A stretch of DNA of 64,000 nt from Lathyrus oleraceus (GCF_024323335.1 NC_066581.1:176755330-176819329), one strand, 5' to 3'; counted from the stretch's first letter, positions 11,567-23,600 are shown. Notes: generated by a model from the sequence alone, not told the origin. Numbers and translations are program-made.

Positions 11567-12630
11567 GTTAGGGATTAAGCGAATGACGGCGTTCTGAGTA
11601 GTTCCGAATCTCATTCCATGTCGATAACTGGAAACTTCTGAAGGATAGGAAGTAGTCCGATCACTCTTTTCAGAAAGCTGATCATCTGGAGGATCTTGAA
11701 GACGAGCGAGTCATAGTAGAATTGGAACCCAATAGGATTCCATTTCACATTGCCATTAGATTAATTTCTGTTTCTGCGATTACCTCTTTCCCGGGATTGC
11801 TTCCTGATGTAAATGCCTATTTAGAGGCCATTCAATCAATAAAATCATATTATTCAGTATATCTCTGTTTTCATTTTCATTTTACTGTTTTGTTTGCAAA
11901 AATGACGTCCGAATTTTTGATAAACATTGCATCATGACACATAAGAGCTTTATAGGTACATGCTCAATAAACATTTAAAATTGCCGTAAATTTTAAGTAC
12001 CTTGGATCGTCTAATCAGAACAGGTGCACCCGGGGCATTTCCTTAAGGTACCCAGCAGATGATCACATATGTTTTTCCCCAATAGTCGAAGTTGGTATCT
12101 TATCCCTGCAGAGCTGATCAGAGCATTGGATTCTTCGATACCCAGCAGGTTCTCACCACTCTACCTCCGCCAAGCGGTTGTTTCAGAATGTACACTCCCC
12201 AGTAGAGTTGACAGTGCCAGACTGTATCTTCCCAGCAGGAGCGGCTGCTCCTCAGAATTCGATGCCAGATCGATGATCTCGACACCAGATCCATGGTCTA
12301 TTTCCTTGAAGAAGAATCTCGGTACCGTATCGGTGTTTGCTTCCCCTGCTGAGTCGTCTCTCTCGCAGATCGTGGTTGCCAGAACCACTATCGCTTTCCC
12401 CAACAGCAGGTTTTCAGCGCCATTCTCTCCCCAGTCAGAGTCTCGGTATTTCGTCATTGCTAGAACACCGTGTGGCGGGTCATTTCCCCACAGAGTTCTT
12501 TGCGCTGTGCATCTCCAACAGCGTTGTCAGGGTCCAGAAGATGGTGATCATTTCCCCAGCAGATTCCCTTGCCTCGGCTTGGCATTCTACCCATCATTTC
12601 GCATCCCTGCATGTAGAATCATATTGCATT

Positions 12631-12710
12631 GCATCCTCCCAAATCACGTAGCATTTCCATTTTTATGGAGCATTACGCCATTGAAAAAAATCAAACATAC
12701 GCATGTAAGC
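12631..12710 (+). other. Conserved 3' UTR island (element E)
   Basis: A short block with CGTAGCATTTCCATT and ATGGAGCATTACGCCAT that recurs in B (about 36930-37005) and F (about 43825-43890). The sequence around it has diverged far more. No open frame explains the conservation. Confidence 0.6.
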
Positions 12711-12865
12711 ATAAAACATTCTCTGTATCCCAAGTGATAAGCCAGAAGTTGTTTCCGGTACTCAGACTGGAGATTGTTCATGACTTACTTTTATTATCCC
12801 CAGCAAGTGTCATTGGCCCATGCGCCGCCTCTATTATCTTTCCCTATTTTTGTCGATGCTGACAG

Positions 12866-13340
12866 GCATGGAGTTTTTCCGATATTCAGATCGAAGTGGC
12901 ATTCAGGCCAATTTTCCGATGTTCAGATCGAAGAAGTTTCCGACATTCAGGTCGATGCAACTTGCGGCATTCAGGCCAGTTTTCCGATGTTCAAATCGAA
13001 GTGGCATTCAGGCCCATTTTCCGATATTCAGATCGAAGAAGTTTCCGACATTCAGGTCGATGCAACTTGCGGCATTCAGGCCAATTTTCCGATGTTCAGA
13101 TCGAAGAAGTTTCCGACATCCAGGTCGATGCAACTTGCGGCATACAGGCCAGTTTTTCGATGTTCAGATCGAAGTGGCATTCAGGCCAGTTTTCCGATGT
13201 TCAGATCGAAGAAGTTTCTGACATTCGGGTCGGTGCAACTTGCGGCATTCAGGCCAGTTTTCCGATGTTCAGATTGAAGAAGTGTCCGACATTCAGGTCG
13301 ACGCAACTTGTGGCATTCAGGTCAGCCTCCCGGTGTTTAG
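12866..13340 (+). repeat. Tandem array in the 3' UTR of element E
   Basis: Alternating sub-units built on GTTCAGATCGAAG and CATTCAGGCCA, roughly 37 bp and 70 bp long, repeated across about 475 bp. All three plus-strand frames stay open over much of it, giving overlapping low-complexity frames that I do not regard as genes. Ogre 3' UTRs are known to generate such arrays. Confidence 0.8.
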
Positions 13341-13665
13341 ACCGATATTAGAATCTCATGTCTTTCGATGTCCAGATCGAAGTCCTTTCCAGTATTCAGA
13401 CTGATGAGTGGCATTCAGGCCATGGTTATTTTTGTGTTACCGTTTATTTTGGTATCGAGGTTAACATTCTTTCTTCAGTATTCAGACGGACTCTCACCGT
13501 ACCAGACGGGCTCTTCTTTCAGGACCACTTCTTTGCTGATTCTGATAGGCATTGTTACTTCATTTCACTTTAGTGCAAATTTTCGGGCTTTTATTGTATT
13601 CAATCCCTTAATACCACGAAAGTGCGAAAGCCGCTGCTATCTTCTTTTCGGGTCTCCAGTTGATT

Positions 13666-13678
13666 GAATAGGGGCAGC
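13666..13678 (+). other. Polypurine tract of element E
   Basis: GAATAGGGGCAGC directly before the LTR start at 13679. The same motif precedes the 3' LTRs of B (38494) and F (45234), and a variant precedes that of D (56605). It primes plus-strand DNA synthesis in this family. Confidence 0.75.
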
Positions 13679-13937
13679 TGTAACACCCCAAAATTTGCCC
13701 TCCTCATTCATGCATTCATTTTTTAGGTCATTTAGCGTTTCATATTACATTGCATCATGTCAATCAGAATTAGCTCCAAGAAGCTTGAACGTCATCCAGG
13801 ATACTTTGTGGGTTTTATTTAGATGATCAGTCAACACAAGGAAAAGACTTGAGGTACCACCAACAGGTCCAAATGGGGCCTATTCACCGTGCAAATCGCC
13901 ATGTTTGAAGAAGCAAGAATCTGCTGCTGAGCTGTCA

Positions 13938-14020
13938 TGCTCGCTAGGCGAGCAGATGCTTCGCCTAGCGAAAAGCACTGTCATGCTCGCTAGGCGAGCA
14001 GATCCTTCGCTAGGCGAAGG
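13938..14020 (+). repeat. Cluster of four GCTAGGCGA-type hairpins in the E LTR
   Basis: TGCTCGC-TAG-GCGAGCA occurs at 13938-13954 and again at 13984-14000. TTCGC-CTA-GCGAA lies near 13960 and CCTTCGC-TAG-GCGAAGG at 14004-14020. The arms differ between units but stay complementary. They sit about 80-160 bp upstream of the TATA box. Related copies without full symmetry lie near 14560-14595. Confidence 0.75.
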
Positions 14021-14099
14021 GCGCGCATTTCAGAAAATGACAGAAGCTTTGGGCTTGAGCTGACCTCATTCTAAGCCCACAAGTCCACGAAAATTAGTC

Positions 14100-14108
14100 T
14101 ATAAATAC
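14100..14108 (+). promoter_or_regulatory. TATA box of the E LTR
   Basis: TATAAATAC about 420 bp into the LTR, in the position expected of an LTR promoter. Confidence 0.55.
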
Positions 14109-15249
14109 TAAAGTTTCACTAAAGGAAAAGACACGGGAGTTTCACTTGAGAAAGAGCTTGAGAGAAGGAGACCTAGGAATTATTCTGCAGCAACCTTCAG
14201 GCAACTCTGAGAAGTTCACTCCGACTCACACGCTCTTTTGCCTCCGCCTCACGCAAACCCTAACATTGTTTTGCAAATCCAGCCGTGCCATTCAATTCTA
14301 ATCGGTCTCTCTCATCAGGTATGCCTTTGTTCCTATTACTTTATGCCTTGAATTTGAATACTCTGAATGTATGAGGTAACATCAGGTTTTGCCCACGGGT
14401 TTATATTTGTGTATGAATATGTAAATAATGCCTTGAATGTTTAACCGTTTCTTTTTCTGAGATGGATACCATAGGGTTTGAGGTTACCGAGATCGGACTG
14501 TTATCAATGAAGAACCTGAAACCCGCAGGTGTTCGCTAGCACCATTGCTAGGAGAACAGGTAGCGAGGCTTCGCTAAGCCTTCGCTAGGCGATGCAGTCG
14601 CGAATGTGACATCATTTGTTTTTTTTTTTTTTTTTTTTCTGTTTTGTTCTAACCTATCTTGTGCTGCCATGGCATTGTTTTCTCTTGATTTCATCTTGTT
14701 TGTCTAACCTTTTTGTCGAGTTTTTGTGAGGGCTCACATACTCTTGCAGGGATACCATCCGGAGGTTTATTCTGATTACCCGTACTGATTGACTTTCTTT
14801 GATGGTGTTAGCTTGGGAGGATCTCAGGGTTGCTTATCCTTTAATTGCTGTAACTTCGGATCTTTATCCGTGTGGTACTTTTACCTCTTCCCCGTATTTT
14901 ACCGCTTTCTTAGTTGGAAGACCTCAATAGGAGGCAATGTTTGAGCCCCTTGGTGGCATTTTACTTTAAGATACATGTTTTGTATGGTGTGATCGTTTCC
15001 CCGTAGGATGCGAGGCTTCGTATAGTCTCCCGTTTGCATGCCAATCAAGGTAGCACTATTCCTTCGTCTAGGACTTCCTTTTTGCATGAGCATCCATAAA
15101 ACCCTAACAACTCATTGATTTTTCTTCTCCTAATAACACGTTTACTCCTTCTACTACAGGCAAGTAAGTCTCCAAAGGTCGAGCATCCGATAGATTGTGT
15201 AGTAACGTCGTTCGCCTAAAACACAACCCTTACCCCGTAGTTTGCCGAA

Positions 15250-15411
15250 CTACGGTCTGCTCTGATTCTCATTCCAGATGAGATACGTAGGCATAAGACG
15301 CGATGTCTTAGCGAGCACACATCCCCCAAACCCCTAGGTAGCCGAGCTACGAAGACTCTGATTCTCATATTCAGATGAGATACGTATGCAATGGATGCGA
15401 CATCCGTGCGA
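15250..15411 (+). other. Two two-hairpin RNA modules in the E LTR
   Basis: First module: CTACG/CGTAG outer stem (15250/15286), TCTCAT/ATGAGA inner stem (15267/15278), then AAGAC-GCGAT-GTCTT at 15295-15309. LTR1 module 2 has AGGAT/ATCCT at the last position, a paired change around the same loop. The second module has the same inner stem and ends ATGGAT-GCGAC-ATCCGT. Confidence 0.7.
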
Positions 15412-15721
15412 GTCATTTTCTATTGACCCCCTTTTAGTAAATAGTACATTAGATAAACCCACACTCTTTAGACAAGAATAACAAGAGTGGATCGTGTAGA
15501 GTACTACGGATGCGTAGGGGTGCTAATACCTTCCCTTCGCATAATCGACTCCCGAACCCAAGATTTGGTTGCGAGACCCTGTCTTGTCCTTTCCTTTTTC
15601 CAGGTTTACTTCGAGCGTTTCCTTTCCCTCCTTTGGGATAAATAACGCACGGTGGCGACTCTTCTGTCATTTCTTCTTCGCCGGTTGTTTTTTCGTACAC
15701 TGTATTTTTCAGGTTGCGACA

Positions 15722-15726
15722 ATATG
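15722..15726 (+). other. Presumed target-site base run of element E
   Basis: ATATG follows the E LTR end. Its left twin would lie at the E 5' end outside the window, so this is a prediction. Confidence 0.4.
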
Positions 15727-16120
15727 ACAGCAACAACCGCCACCTCAACAGAAAGCACAGAAAGTTGGGTGCCAGGTGAAGAAGGGGACGACGGATCGTC
15801 AGTTTGACAAGCCGCCCGTGACTTATACCCTTCTGTTTAAGAGGTTGAGGGATCTTGGGTTAGTTCGGCCGAGGATATTGGTTCCTGTAAAGCTACATCG
15901 GAGGCCTGCAAATTACGATCAGAACGCCAGGTGCGAGTTCCATTTTGGGGCACCCGGACATAACATTGAGGGTTGTAGAGATTTTAAACATGCCGTCCAA
16001 GATTTGGTGGATTCTAAAGCCGTCAATTTTGCACCGACACCGGATGTTAATGCTGACCCTGTGCCAATGCATGGTGCTATGGGGGTAAATGTGATGTCAA
16101 AGGACAAGGGAAAAATGTAG
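15722..16120 (+). pseudogene. gag: Gag C-terminal remnant of element F
   Basis: It begins in the glutamine/proline-rich tract. It keeps the TYTLLFKRLRDLGL-like segment that corresponds to TYAELLPELLRLGF in B, and the knuckle-like C-x2-H-x6-H-x3-C (CEFHFGAPGHNIEGC). A TAG at 16118 breaks the frame just before the next segment. The N-terminal gag lies on the other side of E. Confidence 0.8.
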
Positions 16121-16683
16121 GAAACGAATAGGGATCAGTTAAAAACTCCAATGTCTGTGGTCCAGAGACATCTAATGAAAAAGGGAGCTTTCCCTGGTTG
16201 TGATAATCATTGTGCGGCTGTCGCTACAAATGGGTGTGTAACGATGGGGGAAACGATCCAGAGAATGATGGAACTAGAAATGGACGGTGAAAAATTTGAA
16301 ACACCATGTCTGGCAGTCGAAACCGTCAAGGTGGAGAATGCCATTGTTGCCAAGAAAGAGAAAAAGTTGTCCATTTATTCTTACAAACAGGCCATGGAAG
16401 TGGTGAAGAACGGAGAATCCCTAGGCTGGGGAAAGATCATAGACATTATGGTGAAAGCTGATATGTTCGGGGTTGGCTATCAGCCGGGTCAAGATTCGTC
16501 TAGACAAAACAGAGGACGTCGTCAACCGTTCCCGTTCATCAGTGTTGGAATGCTGGATCCAGGTCACGCCTATGCGGTGGGTGAAGAGATTGACAGTGAC
16601 TGCGAGCTTGACTCGTGGATAAAATCGTGCGTACCAGGGAACTGGAAGGCCTCAAAGATCACCACTGTCACTCATCAGGAAGA
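16121..16683 (+). pseudogene. pro: Gag-pro linker of element F, protease deleted
   Basis: The segment that ends in KKGAFPGCD runs within about 50 codons into the segment that in B comes after the protease (YKQAMEVV, then GVGYQPGQ and the acidic end). B has several hundred codons there, including the DTGS protease. The deletion therefore removes the catalytic domain. The frame ends in a TAA that overlaps a splice donor (see the intron). Confidence 0.8.
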
Positions 16684-16960
16684 GTAATATTTTTGTTTTT
16701 CAATTCTATTTGCATGAAAGCCATACGTTTTGCCAGAAACGTATTGGTCCATTATAAGGGCCACCTCATGCATTTCATTTTGCAACATTTGACATCATTA
16801 ATAAATGGATATTTTTGTAGTAAAAGCGGTGTTCCCTATTTTTCATTTATTTTTGCAGTTTAAAAACAAAAAAAATGGCAATGTTATTTTTCATTTTTTC
16901 TTCCTTTTGATTTGTCTCGTTCCGACCTCAAAAGCAATGCATGAATCACTATTCATGTAG
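16684..16960 (+). other. Predicted intron of element F (277 bp)
   Basis: Donor GA|GTAATA, whose GTAA contains the first bases of the TAA stop. Acceptor TTCATGTAG| at 16960. Removing it joins the gag-pro frame to the RT-side frame without a stop; the exon then reads on through YDFDNPIYHAEEE, which matches YDFDNPIYQAEEE in B. An intron here is known for Ogre; the exact sites are my prediction. Confidence 0.7.
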
Positions 16961-18720
16961 ATGCGACTATTCTCCTGATCTCATTGATAACAATTCGGTT
17001 ACACCTCTGTATGACTTCGACAATCCGATCTATCATGCCGAAGAAGAAGGCGAAGAAGATTGTGATCTGCTGGAAGATTAGCCAGGTTGTTGAAACAAGA
17101 GGAGAAGGTGATTCAACCGTACGAGGAACGAGTTGAGATTGTTAATATGGGTACCGACGAGGTCAGAAAAAGAAGTGAAAGTTGGGGCCGCATCAGAGGC
17201 AAATGTCAAGAGCAGAATGGTAGCGCTATTAAAAGAGTGTGTTGATATCTTCGCCTGATCGTATCAAGATATGCCAGGGTTGGATACCGATATCGTGGTG
17301 CACAAGCTACCATTGAGAGAGGACTGTCCTCATGTGAAGCAGAAGCCGGTGCTAAAAAGAATGAGAAGGTGAGAAGGTGAGAATGTGTGTGGACTACCGG
17401 GATTTTGATGGAGCTAGCCCGAAGGACGATTTCCCATTGCCTCACGTCGATGTGTTGGTAGATAATGCAGCTCAATTCCCGGTATTTTCCTTCATGAATG
17501 GTTGTTCATCACACCGTGGGGTACTTGTTGTTATAAGGTGATGCCATTCGGTCTCAAAAATGCCGGTGCCACGTATCAAAGGTCTATGGTGACTTTGTTT
17601 CATGATATGATTCATCATGAAATTGAATGCTATGTTGATGACATGATAGCAAAGTCCCAAACAGAAGAGGGGCATTTGGTAGACCTGGCCAAGCTGTTTG
17701 ACTAGCTGAGACAATTCAGACTGAGGTTGAATCCGAATAAGTGCACGTTCGTAGTGCGGTCCGGTAAGTTGCTGAGGCTTATTGTAAATGAAAGAGGAAT
17801 CGAGGTTGATCCTGCTAAAAAAAACAACAAAAAAAACAGAAGAAAAAGCAATACAAGAAATGCCTGAACCGAAAGCAGAAAAAAGAGGTTTGTGGTTTCT
17901 TGGATAGATTGAACTGCATGTCACGGTTCACATCTCATCTAACAGCCACGTACGAATCCAGATTCAAGTTGGGAAAAAAAGATCAAACGGTAAGGTGAAA
18001 TAATGATTGCCAAGGGGCATTGAAATAAAAGAATAGTTGCAGGAGCCTCCGATTCTGATATCTCCCGTGGAGAGAAGGCCGTTAATTCTGTACTTGACAG
18101 CCCTCGAGGGGTCTATGGGGTGCGTACTGGGGCAGCATGACGAGTCTTGTCGAAAAGAGAGTGCAATTTACCTTAGCAAAAAGTTTACCGACTGTGAAAC
18201 AAAATATTCACTGCTCGAGAAAACTTGTTGTACTTTGGCATAGGCTGCTCGCCGACTGAGATAGTATATGCTGGTTCATACAACTTTGTGGATTTCCAAG
18301 ATGGATCCGATCAAGTACATGTTTGAGAAGCTAGCATTGACCGGACGGGTTGCGAGATGGTGAATGATTTTGACTGATTTGGATATACAATATACCTCTC
18401 AGAAAGCAATAAAGGGGAGTGTATTGTCTGATTACCGCGCCAGCAACCCATCGATGATTATCAACCGAGGAAGTTTGAATTCCATGGTGAGGACATCGAG
18501 GTTCTCAAATCGGAAGATTGTGAGGAACCGATCCTGGAGGAGGGGCCTGACCCTGAATCCGAACGGATTCTGATGTCTGATGGGGCTGTTAATGTGAAGG
18601 GTAGCGGAATTGGTACTGTTTTGGTCACGCCGAAAGGATCCCACATTCCTTTTTGTTGCCCAGATGACATTTGAATGCACTACAATGGTGGCTGAACACG
18701 AAGTGTGTATCCTGGGTATC
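16961..18720 (+). pseudogene. pol: Degraded RT, RNase H and partial aRNase H of element F
   Basis: Recognisable pieces in several frames: the acidic start, RT segments with the YVDDM active site (in 17502-17705), an RNase H piece (18037-18243) and the start of the second RNase H. Frameshifts, short deletions and stops (for example 17088, 17703, 18241, 18361) break it. An A-rich unstable patch lies near 17816-17880. Confidence 0.8.
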
Positions 18721-19165
18721 GATCTTCGGTGCGTACGCCTACTGGGGCAATGCCTTTCTCGCTCGTGTATGAGGTGGAAGTCGGGGTACCGGTTGAGGTC
18801 CAAATCCCGTCAGTGAGAGTCCTGATGGATGAAATTGGAAGAGGTTGAGTGGATAAGGACTCGGTATGAACAGTTGAGCCTAATTGAGGAAAAGAGGCTA
18901 GCAGTTACTTGTCATGGGCCGTTGTACCCAGCGAACGAAACGTGCTTTGACCGAGAGGTGCGACCTCGTGGGTACCATGTGAGAGATGGTGTTGAAAAGG
19001 ATCCTTCCTCCTCAGAACAATCGTGGGGCAAGTAGACACACGGTTACGAAATCCCATTTGTGGTCAAGAAGGTTTTCTCTGGCAAAGCCTTGTTGTTGAC
19101 GACCACGGATGACGAGGACTTTCCATCCCCTGTGAATGCGGACGCGGTTAAAAAATACTTCGTAA
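18720..19165 (+). pseudogene. int: Integrase C-terminal remnant of element F
   Basis: The aRNase H sequence passes near 18720 directly into the integrase segment that follows the catalytic core (SSVRTPTGAMPFSLVY-like). Zinc finger and DDE core are gone. Frame breaks follow and a TGG to TAG change stands at 19033. The gene's normal end (KKYF-, TAA at 19163) is still present. Confidence 0.75.
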
Positions 19166-20601
19166 AGAGACCCGCTGGACAAAAAGAATAAAATATTCCA
19201 GGCAAAAAAGGGCATCCCGGCGAACCAAAAAAAAAAGCGAAAAGGTTCGGGCAAAAATTAGGGATAAAAGAGAAAACTGTACACCCGGCAAGTCGAAAAC
19301 CCCCACAAGGGCGGCTTGGGCAAAAAAGGGTATCCCGGTGGACTGAAAACCCGAAATGGCGGTCTAGGCAAAAGAGGGATTGAAACGTACAACTGCGTCC
19401 AGCATGATCGTCTGCACTTTGGTATGACACCTGGGTAGTCTCCGGCAGAGATCGATCGGAAGCGTCTTGTTCAGAAGACAGAAGGGGCGGAGAGTCTTGA
19501 GGACATATGGGGTGTAACCGAGTTGGAACTCGATGAGATCACGGTTTCACATTGCCATTAGGGTAGATTTTCCTTTTGTACGCAATTACCTCTTTTCAGG
19601 GATTGCCTCCTGTGTGCTGCTTTGTTACGAGCCACACCTTTTTCAGTCAATAAAATGCGTATTCAGTCGAATAATTTTGTTTTTGTTTTCATGACCGCTT
19701 TGATTGCAAAAACATCTGTTTATTTTGATAAAGAATCTTTGCATTTTGAGACATGGAGATCCCTTCCGATGCATGCTTATAAGATTGAAAGCCTGAAATC
19801 TTATTTGGAAGGATGAGTGACCTAGGTGTTGAAATTTTGGCACGCCTGGGGCACGTTTTTATCTAACGATCTCTTTTGCATGTACTGTTAGTTATTTTCA
19901 CTCACTGGCAGGTTATGATGTGGAGCCTTTTGGCAAGAGATCCCCGCAGAGTCCGATCAGGGGCAAGGGATAGAAAAACGGTGAAAAGACGGCGAAAGAA
20001 TGGCGACGATCCTAGAGGGTAATCAAGAAGACTCTTCAACGTCTGAGGATTAGAGAGTTGGCCTGGATCTAAGGAGATCGATTGTCTCAAAGTAGAGAAA
20101 GGTCGAGAATACAAGGTGATGAGTCAGAAGAGACCGCATGAGTCCGGGAGCTTTCAAAAGTGAAAATCCGACACTGTGGCTGGATAGTGAACACCAGTGT
20201 TCGACGATTCGACGGGCGTTCCGTGTCAAATAAGCCGTATCTCCCCAGCGGGTTTGGGAGTGTTATCTCCCTAGCGGATTCGAGAGCGGTGTTTCCCCGA
20301 CAACCGGGCCTGAGATTGGTTATTTTCCCCAGTAGGGTTGAGTTGACAGTCCCCCCAACCAGGTATGGAGTTCGCTGTAATCCCAACAGGGTCGAGAAGA
20401 GTATTTCCCTAGCAAAGCCTGAGAACTGTTGGTTCCCCAGCGAGCCTGAAGGTTGCCATATCCCCAGCAGAGGTGTATGTGGGTAGATTGTTCCTCAACA
20501 GCCAAGTCTGAAGTGTTGTAATCTGCAGCAGGGTTGGTCTTTTCCCCTAGCCGGGTCGAGAGAGTTTGCTCCTCAGCAGCCGAGCCTGAGTATGGTTTCC
20601 C
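19166..20601 (+). other. 3' UTR of element F, first part
   Basis: It begins with the hairpin ladder (19171-19374) and is followed by CCCCAGCGGG-type motifs up to the B insertion. The last five bases, TTCCC (20597-20601), are the left target-site copy. The UTR continues at 43317. It matches 1-1223 and holds about 143 bp more, near 20370-20512. Confidence 0.8.
19171..19374 (+). other. Hairpin ladder after the integrase stop (element F)
   Basis: Same order as in E and B. Stems include CGAACC/GGTTCG and CAAGTCG/CGGCTTG. The fourth, in the left copy, is TGGACTG/CGGTCCA, where B and E have TGGATTG/CGATCCA, a paired change. The right copy has one C to T in that arm. Confidence 0.7.
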
Positions 20602-23600
20602 TGTAGCACCTCAAATTTTCACCTCCCATTTTGTATATACATTTTCATTTTAGGTCATTAACATTTGCATTGTTTATTGCATAATCCATCAAGTCATCAG
20701 GCAAGACTGGTCAAGAGATTCAGTTGTGCAAAGCAACAAGTGCATTTTTCATGAGATCACAGCCCTAGGGTTGGAAAAATGAGTTCATGAGACCCAAGGG
20801 TCATTTTGAAGAGATTTGGCCAAGAGTTGAAGGCTCAGAGCTCATCAGTCCATGTGCAAAATCATCTGAAACCCTAAAAAGTCAACAGAAGTCAACTGTC
20901 AGTTTAACTGCGGATTTGGAGGTGGAAGATGGTTAGAGATGCCTCATTCATATGCAAACAAGTCTCATTTGACATTTCAAACATCAACATTGAAGAATTT
21001 GAGGTCAGATCAAAACTTTCCCAAATAGCAGGTGACCTGTAATTTGAACTTTCCAAAAATGGCAAGGTTATGGACCAACTTCAACTCAAGATTACATCAT
21101 CAAGAAAGCTTCAAATGAAATTTTGTCCAACATAAAAGTTGAAGATCTTCCTGTCCCATTTCCATAAAGTCTAAGATCATGGATTTCTCATGTGTGGTTA
21201 AGGAGATATGGTTCAATCATGGCAAAGTATGGTTTGAACTTCAAATGAGCATAACTTCTCAACAAAAACTCCAAATTGGATGGCTCTTTTTGCATTCTTC
21301 TCATTTTGACCTCTAGTTTCCAAATCATGCATTGCATTGCACAAATTATCATCACATGAGCATTTGATATTTCATTTGATTTTTGGAGGAAAAATATGAA
21401 ATTCAAAATTGGTGCATGGTTTGATCTTTTTCTCACCACCATTGGCTCCAAAATTGCATTTTAAATGGATTTGAATCAGATTTTCATGCACTATTCACAT
21501 GCATCCCATGCACAAGGGTGAAAATACCAATTTACACTTACACTCCATTTTGCTAATTACACTTACCAAATGGCTTAAGCATGATTAAAAGAGTGATTAG
21601 GGGGAGGTATAAAAGGCAAACCCTAACTGTTTCAGCATTACAACATTCATAATTTCAGATCTAGAAAATTTTTCACAAATTCTCTCTCAAAATTTTCTCT
21701 CAATTTCTTCAAACAAATCACATTCCATTGCTTGATTCATCATCTGGAAGCATCCTTGAGCAAGTTTGGAAGAGAATTCACATGAAATCGTGCCTGTTTG
21801 AAGCATGTGCAAGTTTGAACTCATCCATGGTGAATCCAAATTCTGGTGGAATCAAGTGCAATTGAACTTCAAGCTTTCATCCAATCAACTCTACAAGCTG
21901 CATATAAGAAGTTTGGAGCCATTACAAAGCCTGAATCCCTCCAATTCCAGATCTGGTCTTCAAGAGGTCATGAATCGCATCTCATAATTTTGATTTTTCT
22001 TGCTATAATGTTGTAGATCTAAGTACACTGATGATGTTGAGCTTCGAATCATAAAAATCCATGCACTATTGAGTGAACTAGGTTGATTTAAAGTTTTGTG
22101 TGTGAATGTTCATGTGCTCGATTCTCTCTTAATATGTGGAATTAGGTTTAGTTGTTTATGGATTTGTGATGTATGTTGAAGGATCTTCACATTGATGTGT
22201 TTAATTTCAAATTCTGGAAATATTGTTCTTGATGTTCTTGAGAAATCCACTGTTCATGCATGGCGTGTGATAAAGAAGATGAGTTTCAGCTTAGGCCACG
22301 GTTTTAGATCCTTAGAGAACAAAAATCTGTTGCTGCATGTGTTTGCTAGGGCACGCGTTTTGATTGGTACACATAATTGTTTGCATGGCGTTTTAATTGG
22401 CTTAGATGCATTTGACTTTGCCACGCCACAGTTGACCTGGCCACGTTGGATTAATGAAACGCTGAGTTTCATTGTGGCGCGCTGGCATTTTAAATTGTAA
22501 CATGCTTCAATTCCTGGCCATTCCACCTTTTCAAATGTTTCATGATTTTCTCACTTTCCCTCCTATTCCATGCCATGGCTTCACATGCATTTTTAAATTT
22601 TTTCATCATCTTTAAAAATTCATATATAATTGAAAAATCATCCAAAAATTATGAGATTTTTTGCATTGTGTTGCATTTTCTGTCTATTATTTTTTGACCA
22701 TTTTTCCATAAATTGTGCATGGCTGATTAATTTTTGGTGCTAGGATACTTGAACATATATGCATTCTTGACCTTGCTTTGCCATATCATTTGTGAAATGC
22801 TGGTTTTTGATCTAATGAGTTTGAAATTTTGCATGCTATAACTAGACTCATTGTTTGACATTTTGGTGTTGATTTGGTATTTTTATCAATCACCATTGCT
22901 GTTTTATGATCATGCTAAGTTAGGTGTGACAATTTGTGTCACACCTTGTGATGTTCAACTTGATTGATGTGTTTGCCTTGCCAAATGATCTCCAATTGCC
23001 TTGATTTTTTGTATGATGCATGCTATGGGTGTTGTGATTTCTCATGATTTTTGTTGGAATTTTTGGGATCATTTCTGACTTAATTGAGATTTTTCATTCT
23101 GGTTGGTCACATTTGAGCCTTAAAATTGCCTTGAACTTCATTTGATCATGAAATGCTTGTTCTTTATCCTATGAATGTGAAATTTTGCACACTATTTCTA
23201 GACATGTTTTTGTGTTGTTTTGGCTTTGGTTTGAGGTTTTTACCATGACCCATTTTTGTTTTACGCCTATGCTAATGTGGTGTGACAATTGGTGTCACAC
23301 ATGTGCTTGTTGTGTTTGTCTTGACTTATGCTATGTGATTACCATGCCTAATGATGTCTAATGTCTCTAATTTTTCGTTTTATGATCATGTTGTATGTCT
23401 TGTTGACTCATGAATTTTGCCAAGATTATTTGAATCATTTTTTATTTAATGTGCATTTGTTTCTTCTGGTGTCACAATGTGATCACAATTTGCATACCTT
23501 GCCATGTTTAATACATGAAATGGATTTGGTTAATGATATTGATATGAGACCTTTTGGATTGTGTAAAGATGTGTTTGAAGTTGATTCATGTTAAGTTTCA

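Larger units (their letters stand above)
11363..13678 (+). other. 3' UTR of element E
   Basis: Non-coding, 2.3 kb. It starts with a four-hairpin ladder (11369-11566), then T-rich sequence and scattered CCCAGCAG motifs. The conserved UTR island is at 12631-12710 and a tandem array at about 12866-13340. It ends in the polypurine tract at 13666-13678. Frames of up to 222 codons here (12069-12737 and the array frames) look like chance products of low-complexity sequence. Confidence 0.75.
10790..15721 (+). mobile_element. Element E: 3' part of an Ogre-like element with a short (2.0-kb) LTR
   Basis: It consists of the integrase tail, a 2.3-kb 3' UTR with hairpin ladder and tandem array, a polypurine tract and a 2043-bp 3' LTR. 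The LTR ends next to gag sequence of F at 15722, so E was inserted in F's gag; the target duplication would be ATATG (15722-15726). The 5' part is not in the window. In the duplication model a complete E lies to the left. Confidence 0.8.
13679..15721 (+). repeat. 3' LTR of element E (2043 bp)
   Basis: It starts TGTAACACCCC and ends GTTGCGACA. It is much shorter than the other Ogre LTRs but keeps the shared 3' block with GGGATAAATAACGCACGGTGGCGACTC. It contains TATAAATAC at 14100, four small hairpins at 13938-14020, a 20-T run at 14619-14638 and two two-hairpin modules at 15250-15309 and about 15350-15411. Confidence 0.85.

Noticed and set aside
12069..12737. 222-codon plus-strand frame in the E 3' UTR
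   Set aside because: Serine/proline-rich low-complexity translation of CCCCAGCAG-type sequence, absent from the UTRs of B, F and D.
8798..13678. A single element with an internal deletion running from gag to integrase
   Set aside because: The 5' LTR (4.8 kb) and the 3' LTR (2.0 kb) belong to different families, so the joint links two elements.
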